The notes beneath the pieces are model-generated. The model did no database searches, had not been told where the DNA came from, and saw only the letters and a program-made list of their open reading frames with translations. Below are positions 10,175 to 19,954 of a stretch of 64,000 bases of DNA, in pieces. This DNA is from a bacterium (lineage in GTDB: Bacteria; Bacillota; Bacilli; Lactobacillales; Streptococcaceae): the NCBI GenBank assembly GCA_905221195.1, contig CAJNCF010000003.1, positions 1 to 64,000 on the forward strand, given 5' to 3'. A program made the translations under genes and the position numbers. Within the stretch, counting starts at the first letter, position 1, and each line of letters opens with the position of its first letter.

Positions 10175-10200
10175 AAAAACCAGCCCTGAGGTTGGTTTTT
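10175..10200 (+). terminator. Rho-independent terminator behind the gatB relic
   Basis: Arms AAAAACCAGCC and GGTTGGTTTTT (11 bp with one G-U pair), a 4-nt loop and a T run. It would terminate gatCAB and the small membrane protein transcript before efp. Confidence 0.85.
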
Positions 10201-10253
10201 TCTCCCCTAACATCTCCCAATAACTATTTTGGCTTTATTTCCAGAATATTTTA

Positions 10254-10262
10254 TGGTAAAAT
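10254..10262 (+). promoter_or_regulatory. Extended -10 promoter of efp
   Basis: TGG-TAAAAT ends 34 nt upstream of the efp ATG. The -35 is weak. An AAAGAGG Shine-Dalgarno precedes the start. Confidence 0.6.
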
Positions 10263-10296
10263 GAAGAGTAATAATATTTATTAAAGAGGTAAAAAC

Positions 10297-10857
10297 ATGA
10301 TTGAAGCAAGCAAATTGAAAGCTGGTATGACATTTGAAACTGCAGACGGAAAATTGATCCGTGTTTTGGAAGCTAGCCACCACAAACCAGGTAAAGGGAA
10401 CACGATTATGCGTATGAAATTGCGTGATGTTCGTACTGGTTCTACATTTGATACAAGCTACCGTCCAGAAGAAAAATTCGAACAAGCTATTATCGAAACT
10501 GTTCCAGCTCAATACTTGTACAAAATGGATGAAACTGCCTACTTCATGAACACTGAAACTTACGACCAATACGAAATTCCAGTCGTAAACGTTGAAAATG
10601 AATTGCTTTACATCCTTGAAAACTCTGATGTAAAAATCCAATTCTACGGAACTGAAGTGATCGGTGTAACTGTACCAACTACTGTTGAATTGACAGTTGC
10701 TGAAACACAACCATCTATCAAAGGTGCTACTGTTACAGGTTCTGGTAAACCAGCAACTATGGAAACTGGACTTGTTGTCAACGTTCCAGACTTTATCGAA
10801 GCTGGACAAAAATTGATCATCAACACTGCAGAAGGAACTTACGTTTCTCGTGCCTAA
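10297..10857 (+). CDS. efp: Elongation factor P
   Basis: A 186-residue, tRNA-shaped factor that relieves ribosome stalling at polyproline motifs. It has the KOW-like N-terminal domain ([13 protein letters not shown]), the loop HHKPGKGN and two OB domains ending [11 protein letters not shown]. The loop residue is lysine, as in Gram-positive EF-P. It heads the efp, Asp23-family, nusB operon, 21 nt upstream of the next gene. Confidence 0.96.
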   Translation: MIEASKLKAGMTFETADGKLIRVLEASHHKPGKGNTIMRMKLRDVRTGSTFDTSYRPEEKFEQAIIETVPAQYLYKMDETAYFMNTETYDQYEIPVVNVENELLYILENSDVKIQFYGTEVIGVTVPTTVELTVAETQPSIKGATVTGSGKPATMETGLVVNVPDFIEAGQKLIINTAEGTYVSRA

Positions 10858-10878
10858 TCTCTAGAAAGAGGTCATTCT

Positions 10879-11268
10879 ATGGGAATTGAAGAACAATTTG
10901 GCGAAATCGTTATCGCTCCACGTGTACTTGAAAAAATCATTGCCATCGCAACTGCAAAAGTTGAGGGTGTCCACTCATTTTCAAATAAATCCGTATCTGA
11001 TACCCTATCAAAACTCTCTCTTGGTCGTGGCGTCTACTTAAAAGAAAGCAATGAAGAGCTAACTGCTGACATCTATCTCTACCTTGAGTACGGTGTAAAA
11101 GTACCAAAAGTGGCTCTTACTATTCAAAAAGCTGTCAAAGACGCTGTCCTTGATATGGCTGATGTGGAACTTTCTGCTGTCAACATCCATGTTGCAGGAA
11201 TCGTTCCAGATAAAACACCAAAACCTGAGTTAAAAGATCTATTTAACGAGGACTTCCTCAATGACTAG
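10879..11268 (+). CDS. Asp23/Gls24 family envelope stress protein (YqhY-like)
   Basis: A 129-residue Asp23/Gls24 (DUF322) protein with [18 protein letters not shown] near the start and a central [18 protein letters not shown] segment. In Bacillus the homologue YqhY lies between accBC and nusB. Here it also precedes nusB and points towards the acc/fab cluster, so a link with acetyl-CoA carboxylase homeostasis is plausible but inferred. It overlaps nusB by 8 nt, implying translational coupling. Confidence 0.88.
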   Translation: MGIEEQFGEIVIAPRVLEKIIAIATAKVEGVHSFSNKSVSDTLSKLSLGRGVYLKESNEELTADIYLYLEYGVKVPKVALTIQKAVKDAVLDMADVELSAVNIHVAGIVPDKTPKPELKDLFNEDFLND

Positions 11269-11686
11269 TCCATTATTAGAATCTAGACGTGAACTCCGAA
11301 AATGCGCTTTTCAAGCTCTCATGAGCCTTGAATTCGGCACAGATATGGAAACAGCTTGTCGCTTTGCCTACACACATGACCGTGAAGATGCAGATGTGCA
11401 AATCCCTGCCTTTCTTCTAAACTTGGTTTCTGGTGTTCAAACTCAAAAAGACGAGTTGGATAAACAAATCAACCAGCACCTCAAGTCAGGCTGGACAGTT
11501 GAACGCTTGACCTTGGTCGAAAAAAACTTACTACGCTTGGGTATCTTTGAAATCACTTCATTTGATACACCTCAGCTGGTAGCAGTCAATGAAGCCATTG
11601 AACTTGCCAAAAATTTTTCAGATCAAAAATCAGCCCGCTTTATTAACGGACTGCTTAGTCAATTCGTAACTGAAGAAAATGAATAA
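11261..11686 (+). CDS. nusB: Transcription antitermination factor NusB
   Basis: A 141-residue, all-helical NusB protein ([17 protein letters not shown] at the start, [11 protein letters not shown] at the end). With NusE it binds boxA RNA and supports antitermination of rRNA operons. It starts inside the end of the preceding Asp23-family gene and is followed directly by a strong terminator. Confidence 0.95.
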   Translation: MTSPLLESRRELRKCAFQALMSLEFGTDMETACRFAYTHDREDADVQIPAFLLNLVSGVQTQKDELDKQINQHLKSGWTVERLTLVEKNLLRLGIFEITSFDTPQLVAVNEAIELAKNFSDQKSARFINGLLSQFVTEENE

Positions 11687-11689
11687 TCG

Positions 11690-11718
11690 AAAAGGTGTTT
11701 GGTCTTCCAAGCACCTTT
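11690..11718 (+). terminator. nusB terminator
   Basis: Arms AAAAGGTGTTTGG and CCAAGCACCTTTT with a 4-nt TCTT loop, 4 nt after the stop codon. Confidence 0.85.
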
Positions 11719-11752
11719 TGACTTTCCCCTCTGTACAGAGTAAGAACCACAT

Positions 11753-11785
11753 AAAAACTAGAACTGACTGCCAGTTCTAGTTTTT
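11753..11785. terminator. Bidirectional terminator, copy 1 (left of BOX)
   Basis: A perfect 14-bp stem (AAAAACTAGAACTG with CAGTTCTAGTTTTT) around a 5-nt loop. The same hairpin with its left flank (AAGAACCACAT) recurs 165 bp to the right, on the other side of a BOX element. Confidence 0.8.
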
Positions 11786-11801
11786 GCGTATTCTAAAGAA
11801 T

Positions 11802-11907
11802 TATACTCAATGAAAATCAAAGAGCAAACTAGGAAGCTAGCCGTAGGCAGTACTTGAGTACGGCAAGGCGAAGCTGACGTGGTTTGAAGAGATTTTCGAA
11901 GAGTATA
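11802..11907 (+). repeat. BOX element 1 (boxA-boxC type)
   Basis: A 106-bp pneumococcal-type BOX. It starts TATACTC and ends GAGTATA (7-bp terminal inverted repeat) and contains the boxA core ATGAAAATCAAAGAGCAAAC and a boxC-like CTGACGTGGTTTGAAGAGA. No boxB is seen. Two other copies occur at 39.6 and 52.7 kb in the same orientation. BOX elements are probably non-autonomous mobile repeats. Confidence 0.92.
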
Positions 11908-11917
11908 AGAACCACAT

Positions 11918-11950
11918 AAAAACTAGAACTGCCTACCAGTTCTAGTTTTT
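11918..11950. terminator. Bidirectional terminator, copy 2 (accA side)
   Basis: A perfect 14-bp stem identical to the copy left of the BOX, differing only in the loop (CCTAC). On the minus strand it ends the long acc/fab transcript, 15 nt after the accA stop. Confidence 0.85.
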
Positions 11951-11965
11951 ATGTATTCTGAGGTA

Positions 11966-12733
11966 TTAGTATTTTCTAAATCGTTGATAGCGTTCTTCCA
12001 ACAACTCTTCTAGTGGTTTTTGTGAAAGTCTAGCTAGCTCAGCTTGAAGTTCTTTTTTGACATTCTTAATTAGTTCTTTGCTAGAAAGTCCCGTTTCAGA
12101 GATCACCTTATCCACAACGTCCATTTCTAACAGCTCATGAGAAGTGATTTTCATCAGTTCTGCTGCTTCCATGGCACGACTGCCGTCCTTCCATAGAATA
12201 GAAGCGAAGCCTTCTGGACTGAGAATAGCATAGATAGAATTTTCTAGCATCCAGACACGGTCTGCTACTGCTAGTGCCAGAGCTCCACCTGAACCACCTT
12301 CACCGATAATGATAGCGATAATAGGAACTTTCAGGTCACTCATTTCCATAAGATTGCGAGCGATAGCTTCTCCTTGACCACGTTCTTCTGCTCCGACACC
12401 AGGATAGGCGCCTGCTGTATTGATAAAAGTCACCACTGGACGACCAAACTTTTCAGCCTGTTTCATTAACCGTAGGGCCTTACGGTAACCTTCTGGATGC
12501 GGTTGTCCAAAATTCCGTTTGAGGTTATCTTGTAAACTCTTGCCTTTTTGGATACCAACCACTGTTACAGCTTGATCTCCAAGCCAGCCAATACCACCCA
12601 CAACTGCACCATCATCTCGGAAAGAACGGTCACCATGTAACTGGATAAATTCATCAAAAATGCCTGTCGCAAAGTCCAAGGTTGTCAAGCGACTCTGCTC
12701 ACGCGCTTCTCTGACTATTTTTGCAATATTCAT
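11966..12733 (-). CDS. accA: Acetyl-CoA carboxylase carboxyltransferase subunit alpha
   Basis: A 255-residue crotonase-fold subunit that, with AccD, transfers the carboxyl group from biotin to acetyl-CoA to form malonyl-CoA. Visible are the [18 protein letters not shown] segment and the oxyanion region [17 protein letters not shown]. Last gene of the cluster; its start overlaps the accD stop by 4 nt, so the two subunits are translationally coupled. Confidence 0.96.
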   Translation of the reverse strand: MNIAKIVREAREQSRLTTLDFATGIFDEFIQLHGDRSFRDDGAVVGGIGWLGDQAVTVVGIQKGKSLQDNLKRNFGQPHPEGYRKALRLMKQAEKFGRPVVTFINTAGAYPGVGAEERGQGEAIARNLMEMSDLKVPIIAIIIGEGGSGGALALAVADRVWMLENSIYAILSPEGFASILWKDGSRAMEAAELMKITSHELLEMDVVDKVISETGLSSKELIKNVKKELQAELARLSQKPLEELLEERYQRFRKY

Positions 12734-13596
12734 CTAGGACTCCCTCCGTGCAATCTGACTAGGCTAGCAATGGTATCTGGCAAGTCTCTTCTTTTGACAA
12801 TAGCATCCACAAAGCCATGCTCCAATAAGAATTCTGCCTTTTGGAAATCCTCAGGCAAACTTTCACGAACCGTATTTTCAATGACACGACGCCCAGCAAA
12901 ACCAACCAAGCTCTGTGGTTCAGCCAGAATGATATCGCCTTCCATAGCGAAAGACGCTGTTACACCACCTGTCGTTGGATCTGTCAAAATAGTCAGGTAA
13001 AAGAGGCCTGCATTTGAATGGCGTTTAACTGCTGCAGAAATCTTGGCCATCTGCATGAGACTCATGATTCCTTCCTGCATACGGGCTCCACCAGAGGCTG
13101 TAAAGAGAACAACTGGCAACTTTTCAACAGTCGCATACTCAAACAAGCGAGTAATTTTTTCCCCTACAACTGTACCCATAGAAGCCATGATAAAGTTGGA
13201 ATCCATAATCCCAAGAGCCACAGTCTGACCTTTAATAAGAGCAGTTCCTGTCACAACGGCTTCATCCAGACCTGTTTTTTCACGCATAGTTGCTAGTTTT
13301 TTCTGATAACCAGGGAAATGTAAGGGATCCTTGCTTTCAATCCCTGTAAATAATTCCTTGAAGGTTCCCATATCAATCGTCAAAGCCAAGCGTTCTTGGG
13401 CAGAAATACGAAAAGTATAGCTACAGTGCGGACAGATACGCTCACTTCCCAGATCCTTCTGATAGATGGTATGCTTACAACCTGGACACTTAGAAAATAA
13501 TTCATCTGGAACCTCTGGCTTGGCTTGAGGTTTTTCCCTAACCGAACGATTGGGATTGATTCGAATATACTTATCTTTTTTACTAAATAGAGCCAT
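12730..13596 (-). CDS. accD: Acetyl-CoA carboxylase carboxyltransferase subunit beta
   Basis: A 288-residue zinc-finger subunit. The four zinc ligands are Cys37, Cys40, Cys55 and Cys58 (CPGC..CPHC). The crotonase-type region carries SGGARMQEG and [15 protein letters not shown]. It forms the carboxyltransferase with AccA and sits 36 nt downstream of accC in the same operon. Confidence 0.96.
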   Translation of the reverse strand: MALFSKKDKYIRINPNRSVREKPQAKPEVPDELFSKCPGCKHTIYQKDLGSERICPHCSYTFRISAQERLALTIDMGTFKELFTGIESKDPLHFPGYQKKLATMREKTGLDEAVVTGTALIKGQTVALGIMDSNFIMASMGTVVGEKITRLFEYATVEKLPVVLFTASGGARMQEGIMSLMQMAKISAAVKRHSNAGLFYLTILTDPTTGGVTASFAMEGDIILAEPQSLVGFAGRRVIENTVRESLPEDFQKAEFLLEHGFVDAIVKRRDLPDTIASLVRLHGGSPR

Positions 13597-13632
13597 TGAT
13601 TCCCCTTTTCGGTTTAAACTCTTGAAGTCATT

Positions 13633-15000
13633 TTATTCTTTTTCTTGATATTTAGGTAAGAAGGTTTCCATCAAGAAGGAAGTATCATAATCTCCAGCAA
13701 TGACATTGCGATCTGAAATGAGGTCAAGCTGGAAATCTGCATTGGTCTGTACCCCCTCTATCTCTAGTTCATAGAGGGCACGTTGCATTTTCATCAAGGC
13801 ATCAAAACGATTTTCGCCGTGAACGATGACTTTGGCAATCATACTATCATAATAAGGCGGAATAGTATAACCTGGGTAAACTGCTGAATCCACGCGCAAG
13901 CCAACTCCCCCACTTGGAAGATAGAGATTGGTAATCTTACCTGGACTTGGAGCAAAGTTAAAAGCTGGATTTTCTGCATTGATACGACACTCGATGGCAT
14001 GGCCACGTAAGACAATATCTTCTTGCTTCACAGACAAAGGCTGACCTGACGCAATGCGAATCTGTTCCTTAACGATATCAACACCTGAGACAAATTCTGT
14101 AACGGGATGTTCCACCTGAACACGAGTATTCATTTCCATGAAATAGAATTTGCCACTGGCTTCATCAAGAAGAAACTCAATGGTTCCTGCGTTCTCATAG
14201 CCAACAGACTCTGCAGCACGAACAGCAGCAGAACCAATTTCATGACGAAGCGTTTTTCCAATTGCAATCGAAGGGCTTTCTTCCAAAACCTTTTGGTTAT
14301 TCCGTTGAAGAGAACAATCCCGTTCCCCCAAATGGATTACATTTCCGTGTTCATCTCCTAGGATTTGAACCTCGATGTGACGAGCTGGATAAATAACCCG
14401 TTCTATGTACATGGCACCATTGCCATAATTGGCCTTGGCTTCACTAGAGGCTGTTTCAAAGGCGGAAACGAGGTCTTCTGGTTTTTCAACCTTACGAATC
14501 CCTTTACCACCACCACCTGCTGAAGCCTTGAGCATAACAGGATAGCCAATTTTTTCAGCAACAATCAAGGCTTCCTCAGAGTTATGCACTTCTCCATCTG
14601 AACCTGGAATGACAGGCACACCTGCTTTGATCATCTGAGCACGCGCATTGATCTTGTCTCCCATCATATCCATGACATGACCAGATGGACCGATAAACTT
14701 GATACCCACCTCTTCACACATGGTAGCAAATTTGGAATTTTCACTGAGAAATCCAAAACCTGGGTGAATGGCTTCAGCCTCAGTCAAGACTGCAGCTGAT
14801 AGAACCGCATTAATATTGAGATAAGACTCTGTCGCCTTACCAGGGCCAATACAAACTGCTTCATCTGCCAAAAGCGTATGAAGAGCTTCCTTATCAGCAG
14901 TTGAATAAACCGCCACCGTTGCAATGCCCAATTCACGCGCCGCACGGATAATACGAACCGCAATTTCACCACGATTGGCAATTAAAATTTTTCGAAACAT
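13633..15000 (-). CDS. accC: Biotin carboxylase
   Basis: A 455-residue ATP-grasp enzyme that carboxylates the biotin of AccB. It shows the N-terminal IANRGEIAVRIIRA motif, the glycine-rich ATP loop KASAGGGGKGI and the catalytic MEMNTRVQVEHPVTE region. It follows fabZ by 11 nt; accD follows it. Confidence 0.97.
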   Translation of the reverse strand: MFRKILIANRGEIAVRIIRAARELGIATVAVYSTADKEALHTLLADEAVCIGPGKATESYLNINAVLSAAVLTEAEAIHPGFGFLSENSKFATMCEEVGIKFIGPSGHVMDMMGDKINARAQMIKAGVPVIPGSDGEVHNSEEALIVAEKIGYPVMLKASAGGGGKGIRKVEKPEDLVSAFETASSEAKANYGNGAMYIERVIYPARHIEVQILGDEHGNVIHLGERDCSLQRNNQKVLEESPSIAIGKTLRHEIGSAAVRAAESVGYENAGTIEFLLDEASGKFYFMEMNTRVQVEHPVTEFVSGVDIVKEQIRIASGQPLSVKQEDIVLRGHAIECRINAENPAFNFAPSPGKITNLYLPSGGVGLRVDSAVYPGYTIPPYYDSMIAKVIVHGENRFDALMKMQRALYELEIEGVQTNADFQLDLISDRNVIAGDYDTSFLMETFLPKYQEKE

Positions 15001-15011
15001 GGAGAACCTCC

Positions 15012-15434
15012 TTAGTTCCCTATTGCAAAGGTAAGAGTACCACTAGCTGCAAGCTTGCCATCCACTTCAGCCTTTGCTTCAACCACGGCAATGGTACCGC
15101 GACGTTTTACAAACGTTGCCGTCATAACTAATTGGTCACCTGGTACAACTTGCTTCTTGAATTTAACCTTGTCCATACCAGCGTAAAAGACCAGTTTTCC
15201 TTTATTTTCAGGTTTTGACAACTCCAAGACACCAGCTGTTTGCGCCAATGCTTCCATAATCAGAACACCTGGCATGACAGGGTATTGAGGAAAATGACCG
15301 TTAAAGAAGGGCTCGTTAATGGTCACATTTTTGATGGCAACAATAGTGTCCTCGCTCACTTCCAACACACGGTCTACTAGGAGCATAGGATAACGGTGGG
15401 GAAGAGCTTCTTTGATTCCTTGAATATCGATCAT
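15012..15434 (-). CDS. fabZ: 3-hydroxyacyl-ACP dehydratase FabZ
   Basis: A 140-residue hot-dog-fold dehydratase. Catalytic His47 lies in [14 protein letters not shown] and Glu61 in MEALAQ. It removes water from 3-hydroxyacyl-ACP in elongation. Streptococci use FabM rather than a FabA-type enzyme to isomerise the double bond, and fabM is present at the other end of the cluster. Its start overlaps the accB stop by 4 nt. Confidence 0.96.
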   Translation of the reverse strand: MIDIQGIKEALPHRYPMLLVDRVLEVSEDTIVAIKNVTINEPFFNGHFPQYPVMPGVLIMEALAQTAGVLELSKPENKGKLVFYAGMDKVKFKKQVVPGDQLVMTATFVKRRGTIAVVEAKAEVDGKLAASGTLTFAIGN

Positions 15435-15916
15435 TTGATACGTACCAATCCTTTACCAAACTCAACCATTTCTTCGTTAGAAACAAGAATTTCCGTTACC
15501 ACACCATCCTTAGGTGCTGGAATTTCATTCATGACTTTCATAGCTTCGATGATTACCAGTGTTTGACCTTTTTTGACACTATCGCCAACTGTGACGAAGG
15601 CAGGTTTATCAGGACCAGCAGCCAAGTAAGCCACCCCAACAAGTGGACTCTCTACAAGATCTCCCTCAGCAGCCACACTTGCTTCTACTGGCGCCGAAGT
15701 TTCTTCCACTACAGTCTCTGCTAGAGCAGATGTAGGAGCTACTGGACTTGGTGTTGCTAGAACGGGCGCTGGAGCGACTTGAGCAGCAACTTCAGATACC
15801 AGTCTAGCTTCATTTTTGCTAAACTGTAACTCATCCGTCCCATTTTTATAAGAAAATTCTCTCAAACTTGACTGGTCAAATTGAGCCATCAAGTCCTTAA
15901 TATCGTTTAAATTCAT
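15431..15916 (-). CDS. accB: Biotin carboxyl carrier protein of acetyl-CoA carboxylase
   Basis: A 161-residue carrier. The C-terminal biotinyl domain contains EAMKVMNE with Lys127 as the biotinylation site. A Pro/Ala/Val-rich flexible linker (about residues 45-85) joins it to the N-terminal helix. It lies between fabF and fabZ, separated from fabF by only 2 nt. Confidence 0.96.
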   Translation of the reverse strand: MNLNDIKDLMAQFDQSSLREFSYKNGTDELQFSKNEARLVSEVAAQVAPAPVLATPSPVAPTSALAETVVEETSAPVEASVAAEGDLVESPLVGVAYLAAGPDKPAFVTVGDSVKKGQTLVIIEAMKVMNEIPAPKDGVVTEILVSNEEMVEFGKGLVRIK

Positions 15917-15918
15917 AC

Positions 15919-17154
15919 TTATTTATTCTCCCAACGTTTGAAAGCAAGAACGGCATTGTGGCCACCAAAACCAAAGGTATTTGAAATAGCGTATGGAATT
16001 TCTTGCTCCAAGCCTTGTCCATAAACGACATTGGCTTCGATATAATCTGATACTTCACTTGTCCCAGCTGTCATTGGAACAAAGTTATGACGCATGGCTT
16101 CGATGGTGACGATAGCTTCTACCGCACCTGCAGCCCCCAGCAAATGTCCTGTGAAGGACTTGGTTGATGATACAGGCACTTCCTTACCAAGAGCAGCTAC
16201 GATCGCACCACTTTCTCCTTTTTCATTGGCAGGAGTTGATGTTCCGTGAGCATTGACATAGGCTACTTGCTCTGGGGAAATCTCAGCTTCTTCCAAGGCT
16301 AATTTGATGGCCTTGATAGCTCCCTGACCTTCTGGATGAGGAGAAGTCATGTGGTAGGCATCACAGGTATGTCCATAACCAACCACTTCAGCAAGGATTG
16401 TCGCCCCACGTTTTTCCGCGTGTTCAAGGCTTTCAAGAATCAACATCCCTGAACCTTCCCCCATAACAAAACCATTGCGGTCCTTATCAAATGGGATAGA
16501 AGCACGACTTGGATCCTCTGTAGTAGAGAGAGCTGTTAGGGCTTGGAAACCAGCAATAGCAAAAGGTGTGATAGAAGCTTCTGAACCACCTACCAACATA
16601 ACATCTTGGAAACCAAACTTAATTGAACGGAAGGCATCTCCAATCGCATCATTTGATGAAGCGCAGGCAGTATTGATGGATTTACAAACACCGTTTGCTC
16701 CAAAACGCATAGCAACATTGCCTGAAGCCATATTTGGCAAGGCTTTTGGAAGGGTCAATGGTTTCACACGTTTTGGTCCTTTATCATGGAGACGAAGCAC
16801 TTGATCTTCAATTTCCTTGATTCCACCAATACCAGAGGCAACGATAACACCAAAACGATCTTTATCAAGAGCCTCTACATCCAAATTGGCATGATTAACA
16901 GCTTCTTGGGCTGCATACAAGGCATACAAAGAATAGTCATCAAAACGATTGGTATCTTTCTTAACAAAGTATTTATCAAAAGGAAAATCTTGAATTTCTG
17001 CCGCATTATGCACATCAAAGTCACTATGATCAAATTTTGTAATTTGACCAATTCCGATTTTTCCACTTGTCAAACTATTCCAAAATTCTTCTGGTGTATT
17101 TCCGATTGGAGATGTAACTCCATAACCTGTTACTACTACGCGATTTAGTTTCAT
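15919..17154 (-). CDS. fabF: Beta-ketoacyl-ACP synthase II
   Basis: A 411-residue condensing enzyme with nucleophile Cys164 (NTACASSNDA) and the two histidines in NAHGTSTPANE and GHLLGAAGA. It extends acyl-ACP with malonyl-ACP. The start at MKLNRVVVTG is preferred: GAGGTG lies 8 nt upstream, and that GTG would itself be the only alternative start (three codons longer). It is followed closely by accB. Confidence 0.95.
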   Translation of the reverse strand: MKLNRVVVTGYGVTSPIGNTPEEFWNSLTSGKIGIGQITKFDHSDFDVHNAAEIQDFPFDKYFVKKDTNRFDDYSLYALYAAQEAVNHANLDVEALDKDRFGVIVASGIGGIKEIEDQVLRLHDKGPKRVKPLTLPKALPNMASGNVAMRFGANGVCKSINTACASSNDAIGDAFRSIKFGFQDVMLVGGSEASITPFAIAGFQALTALSTTEDPSRASIPFDKDRNGFVMGEGSGMLILESLEHAEKRGATILAEVVGYGHTCDAYHMTSPHPEGQGAIKAIKLALEEAEISPEQVAYVNAHGTSTPANEKGESGAIVAALGKEVPVSSTKSFTGHLLGAAGAVEAIVTIEAMRHNFVPMTAGTSEVSDYIEANVVYGQGLEQEIPYAISNTFGFGGHNAVLAFKRWENK

Positions 17155-17175
17155 CTTTTTCACCTCTAGCTTCTG

Positions 17176-17907
17176 CTACATACTTAAGCCACCATCAATG
17201 GCAACCACTTGACCAGTTAGATAATCTTGGCCTGCTAAAAATACTGTCAAATCTGCAACCTGCTCTGCCTGTCCAAATTCTTTCATAGGAATTTGCGCCA
17301 GCATGGCATCTTTTACCTTGTCTGATAGGACTGCTGTCATATCTGACTCAATCATTCCAGGTGCGATAGCATTAACCCTGATATTGCGATTGGCCACTTC
17401 ACGCGCCACAGACTTGGTAAAACCAATCAAACCAGCCTTAGAAGCAGCATAGTTAGCTTGACCAATATTTCCCATCAAACCAACAACACTAGACATATTA
17501 ATGATAGCACCTTCTCTGGCTTTCATCATCGGTTTCAAGACTGATTGTGTCATGTTAAAAGCACCAGTCAGGTTGACTTTGAGCACTTTTTCAAAATCTG
17601 CTTCTGTCATCTTGAGCATGAGGGTATCTTGGGTAATTCCTGCATTGTTGACCAAAACATCTACTGAACCCAGCTCTGCAATAGCTTGCTCAACCATACG
17701 CTTAGCGTCTGCAAAATCGGATACGTCTCCTGAAATAGAAACTACCTTAACGCCGTAGTCTGCAAACTCAGCGAGTAATTCTTCAGAGATAGGCCCACGA
17801 CTGTTTAATACGATATTAGCTCCAGCTTGAGCAAATTTGTGGGCGATGGCAAGACCAATTCCACGACTTGAACCTGTAACAAAGATATTTTTATTTTTTA
17901 GTTGCAT
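17176..17907 (-). CDS. fabG: 3-oxoacyl-ACP reductase FabG
   Basis: A 243-residue short-chain dehydrogenase using NADPH. It has TGSSRGIG (11-18), NNAG (87-90) and the catalytic Ser140, Tyr153 and Lys157 (YAASK). It reduces 3-ketoacyl-ACP. Located between fabD (43 nt) and fabF (21 nt). Confidence 0.96.
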   Translation of the reverse strand: MQLKNKNIFVTGSSRGIGLAIAHKFAQAGANIVLNSRGPISEELLAEFADYGVKVVSISGDVSDFADAKRMVEQAIAELGSVDVLVNNAGITQDTLMLKMTEADFEKVLKVNLTGAFNMTQSVLKPMMKAREGAIINMSSVVGLMGNIGQANYAASKAGLIGFTKSVAREVANRNIRVNAIAPGMIESDMTAVLSDKVKDAMLAQIPMKEFGQAEQVADLTVFLAGQDYLTGQVVAIDGGLSM

Positions 17908-17950
17908 TCTTTTCTCCTGTTTCCTCCTGTATTTATGGGAGAAGGGATTA

Positions 17951-18871
17951 CTAGTTTCCTAGAAGAGCTTCCAAGCTAGCCTGATCTTCAACATTGGCTA
18001 GTTTAGCTGTCTTATCAATCTTTTTAACGAAGCCTGACAAGACTTTCCCTGGCCCAATCTCGATAAAGTTGGTTACGCCTGCTTCTTGCATAACTGCAAT
18101 ACTTTCATAGAAACGAACTGGTTCCTTGACCTGACGCGTCAAAAGTTGAGCAATGTCTTCTTTTTGCATGACAGCAGCTTCTGTATTGCCGACTAGGGGA
18201 CAAGTAAAATCTGAAAAACTTACTTGAGCTAGAGTTTCAGCTAATTTCTGGCTAGCAGGTTCAAGAAGAGCGGTATGAAAGGGACCTGAAACCTTGAGAG
18301 GAATCAATCTTTTCGCGCCTGCTTCCTGCAAGAGTTCGACAGCTCGGTCAACCGCAACTACTTCTCCACCAATGACGATTTGTGCAGGTGTATTATAGTT
18401 GGCTGGGGTAACTACGCCAAGTTCAGAAGCTTTTTGACAGGCTTCCTCAATAACCTCTACTGGTGTATTGAGAACTGCGACCATCTTACCAGATCCAGCA
18501 GGAGCCGCTTCTTCCATATAGGCTCCACGTTTAGCTACCAAGGATACCGCATCTTCAAAATCCAAGGCTCCACTGGCCACCAAGGCAGAATATTCTCCAA
18601 GAGACAAACCAGCAACCATATCAGGCTGATAACCCTTTTCTTGCAATAAACGGTAAATAGCAACTGAAGTCGCTAGAATGGCTGGTTGCGTATAGCGAGT
18701 CTGATTAAGTTTTTCTTCTTCTGTATCGATGAGATGACGCAAATCATAACCGAGTATCTGACTCGCTTGATCAATTGTTTCTTTGACAATCGGATACTGA
18801 TCATAGAGATCCCGTCCCATCCCTAGATACTGGGCACCTTGACCAGCAAATAAAAAGGCTGTTTTAGTCAT
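17951..18871 (-). CDS. fabD: Malonyl-CoA:ACP transacylase
   Basis: A 306-residue acyltransferase with the GLSLGEYSAL nucleophile motif (Ser90) and the partner histidine in GPFHTALLEP. It loads malonyl onto ACP. Its start overlaps the fabK stop by 8 nt. Confidence 0.96.
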   Translation of the reverse strand: MTKTAFLFAGQGAQYLGMGRDLYDQYPIVKETIDQASQILGYDLRHLIDTEEEKLNQTRYTQPAILATSVAIYRLLQEKGYQPDMVAGLSLGEYSALVASGALDFEDAVSLVAKRGAYMEEAAPAGSGKMVAVLNTPVEVIEEACQKASELGVVTPANYNTPAQIVIGGEVVAVDRAVELLQEAGAKRLIPLKVSGPFHTALLEPASQKLAETLAQVSFSDFTCPLVGNTEAAVMQKEDIAQLLTRQVKEPVRFYESIAVMQEAGVTNFIEIGPGKVLSGFVKKIDKTAKLANVEDQASLEALLGN

Positions 18872-19838
18872 TTCTTACAACTCCTGCCCAACGAGAGGCT
18901 TCTTCTTGAATTTTCTTAGCTGCTCCGTAATACAAATCTTTTAGGATTTCTTCAACGGTTTCTTCTTTGGAAACAAGTCCTGCGATCTGACCTGCCATAA
19001 CAGATCCACCATCCACATCTCCGTGGACAACCGCTTTGGCTAGGGCACCTGCTCCCATTTGCTCAAAAATTTCCAAATCTGGATTTTCTTGTTTAAAGGC
19101 ATCTTTCTCAGCTTGTTCAAAATCACGAGTCAACTGATTTTTAATAGCACGAACAGCATGTCCAAAGTGTTGAGCTGAAATCGTAGTATCAATATCTCGA
19201 GCTTTTAAAATTTTCGCCTTATAATTTGGATGGGCATTGGACTCTTTTGCAACGACAAAACGAGTTCCAACCTGAACAGCCTCTGCACCTAGCATAAAGC
19301 CAGCCGCAGCACCTTCACCATCTGCAATCCCTCCTGCAGCAATAACAGGAATAGATACAGCAGCAGCAACCTGACGCACCAAGGTCATAGTTGTTAATTT
19401 CCCAATATGTCCCCCAGCTTCCATTCCTTCTGCAATAACAGCGTCCGCACCGATTTTTTCCATGCGTTTAGCTAAAGCAACACTAGGCACAACTGGAATA
19501 ACCGTAATCCCAGCAGCATGGAAGCGTTCCATGTACTTGCTTGGATTTCCTGCTCCTGTTGTCACTACCTTAACACCTTCCTCTATAACGAGGTCTACAA
19601 TATCTTCCACAAAGGGAGACAAGAGCATGATGTTGACACCAAAGGGTTTATCCGTCAATGATTTGATTTTATCAATATTTGCCTTGACAACTTCTTTAGG
19701 GGCATTTCCCCCACCGATAATCCCTAGTCCTCCAGCCTTAGAAACAGCTCCTGCCAAATCACCATCAGCAACCCAAGCCATTCCTCCTTGAAAGATAGGA
19801 TAATCAATGTTCAATAATTCTGTAATACGCGTTTTCAT
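18864..19838 (-). CDS. fabK: Enoyl-ACP reductase II (FMN-dependent)
   Basis: A 324-residue TIM-barrel flavoprotein of the nitronate-monooxygenase-like fold (YPIFQGGMAWVADGDLAGAV start, AEGMEAGGHIG, AAGGIADG). It performs the last reduction of each elongation cycle. FabK replaces FabI in streptococci and is insensitive to triclosan. A FabT-type palindrome lies about 50-60 nt upstream. Confidence 0.96.
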   Translation of the reverse strand: MKTRITELLNIDYPIFQGGMAWVADGDLAGAVSKAGGLGIIGGGNAPKEVVKANIDKIKSLTDKPFGVNIMLLSPFVEDIVDLVIEEGVKVVTTGAGNPSKYMERFHAAGITVIPVVPSVALAKRMEKIGADAVIAEGMEAGGHIGKLTTMTLVRQVAAAVSIPVIAAGGIADGEGAAAGFMLGAEAVQVGTRFVVAKESNAHPNYKAKILKARDIDTTISAQHFGHAVRAIKNQLTRDFEQAEKDAFKQENPDLEIFEQMGAGALAKAVVHGDVDGGSVMAGQIAGLVSKEETVEEILKDLYYGAAKKIQEEASRWAGVVRND

Positions 19839-19884
19839 AGTGCCTCCATCATTTCTTGCTTACGTAATAGTTCGATACCGTCAT

Positions 19885-19901
19885 AATTTGACAATCAAAC
19901 T
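19885..19901 (-). promoter_or_regulatory. FabT operator upstream of fabK
   Basis: On the minus strand AGTTTGATTGTCAAATT, a 17-bp imperfect palindrome matching the known streptococcal FabT box. It lies between acpP and fabK. In pneumococcus FabT represses from a site in this interval. Confidence 0.82.
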
Positions 19902-19917
19902 ATTGCCTAAACAAGAG

Positions 19918-19937
19918 GGAGCGGGTTTCCCTACTCC
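19918..19937 (-). terminator. Hairpin between acpP and fabK (possible attenuator)
   Basis: Minus-strand GGAGTAGGG-AAA-CCCGCTCC followed by CTCTTGTTT. The compact GC stem with a weak U tract may partly terminate transcripts after acpP, which would let acpP be made in excess over the downstream enzymes. Confidence 0.5.
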
Positions 19938-19954
19938 TTCTATCTATATTCTGT

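Noticed and set aside
10207..10809. 200-codon frame antisense to efp
   Set aside because: It is the complement of a strongly conserved gene with biased codon use; composition (Phe, Ser, Cys, Trp rich) is typical of a shadow.
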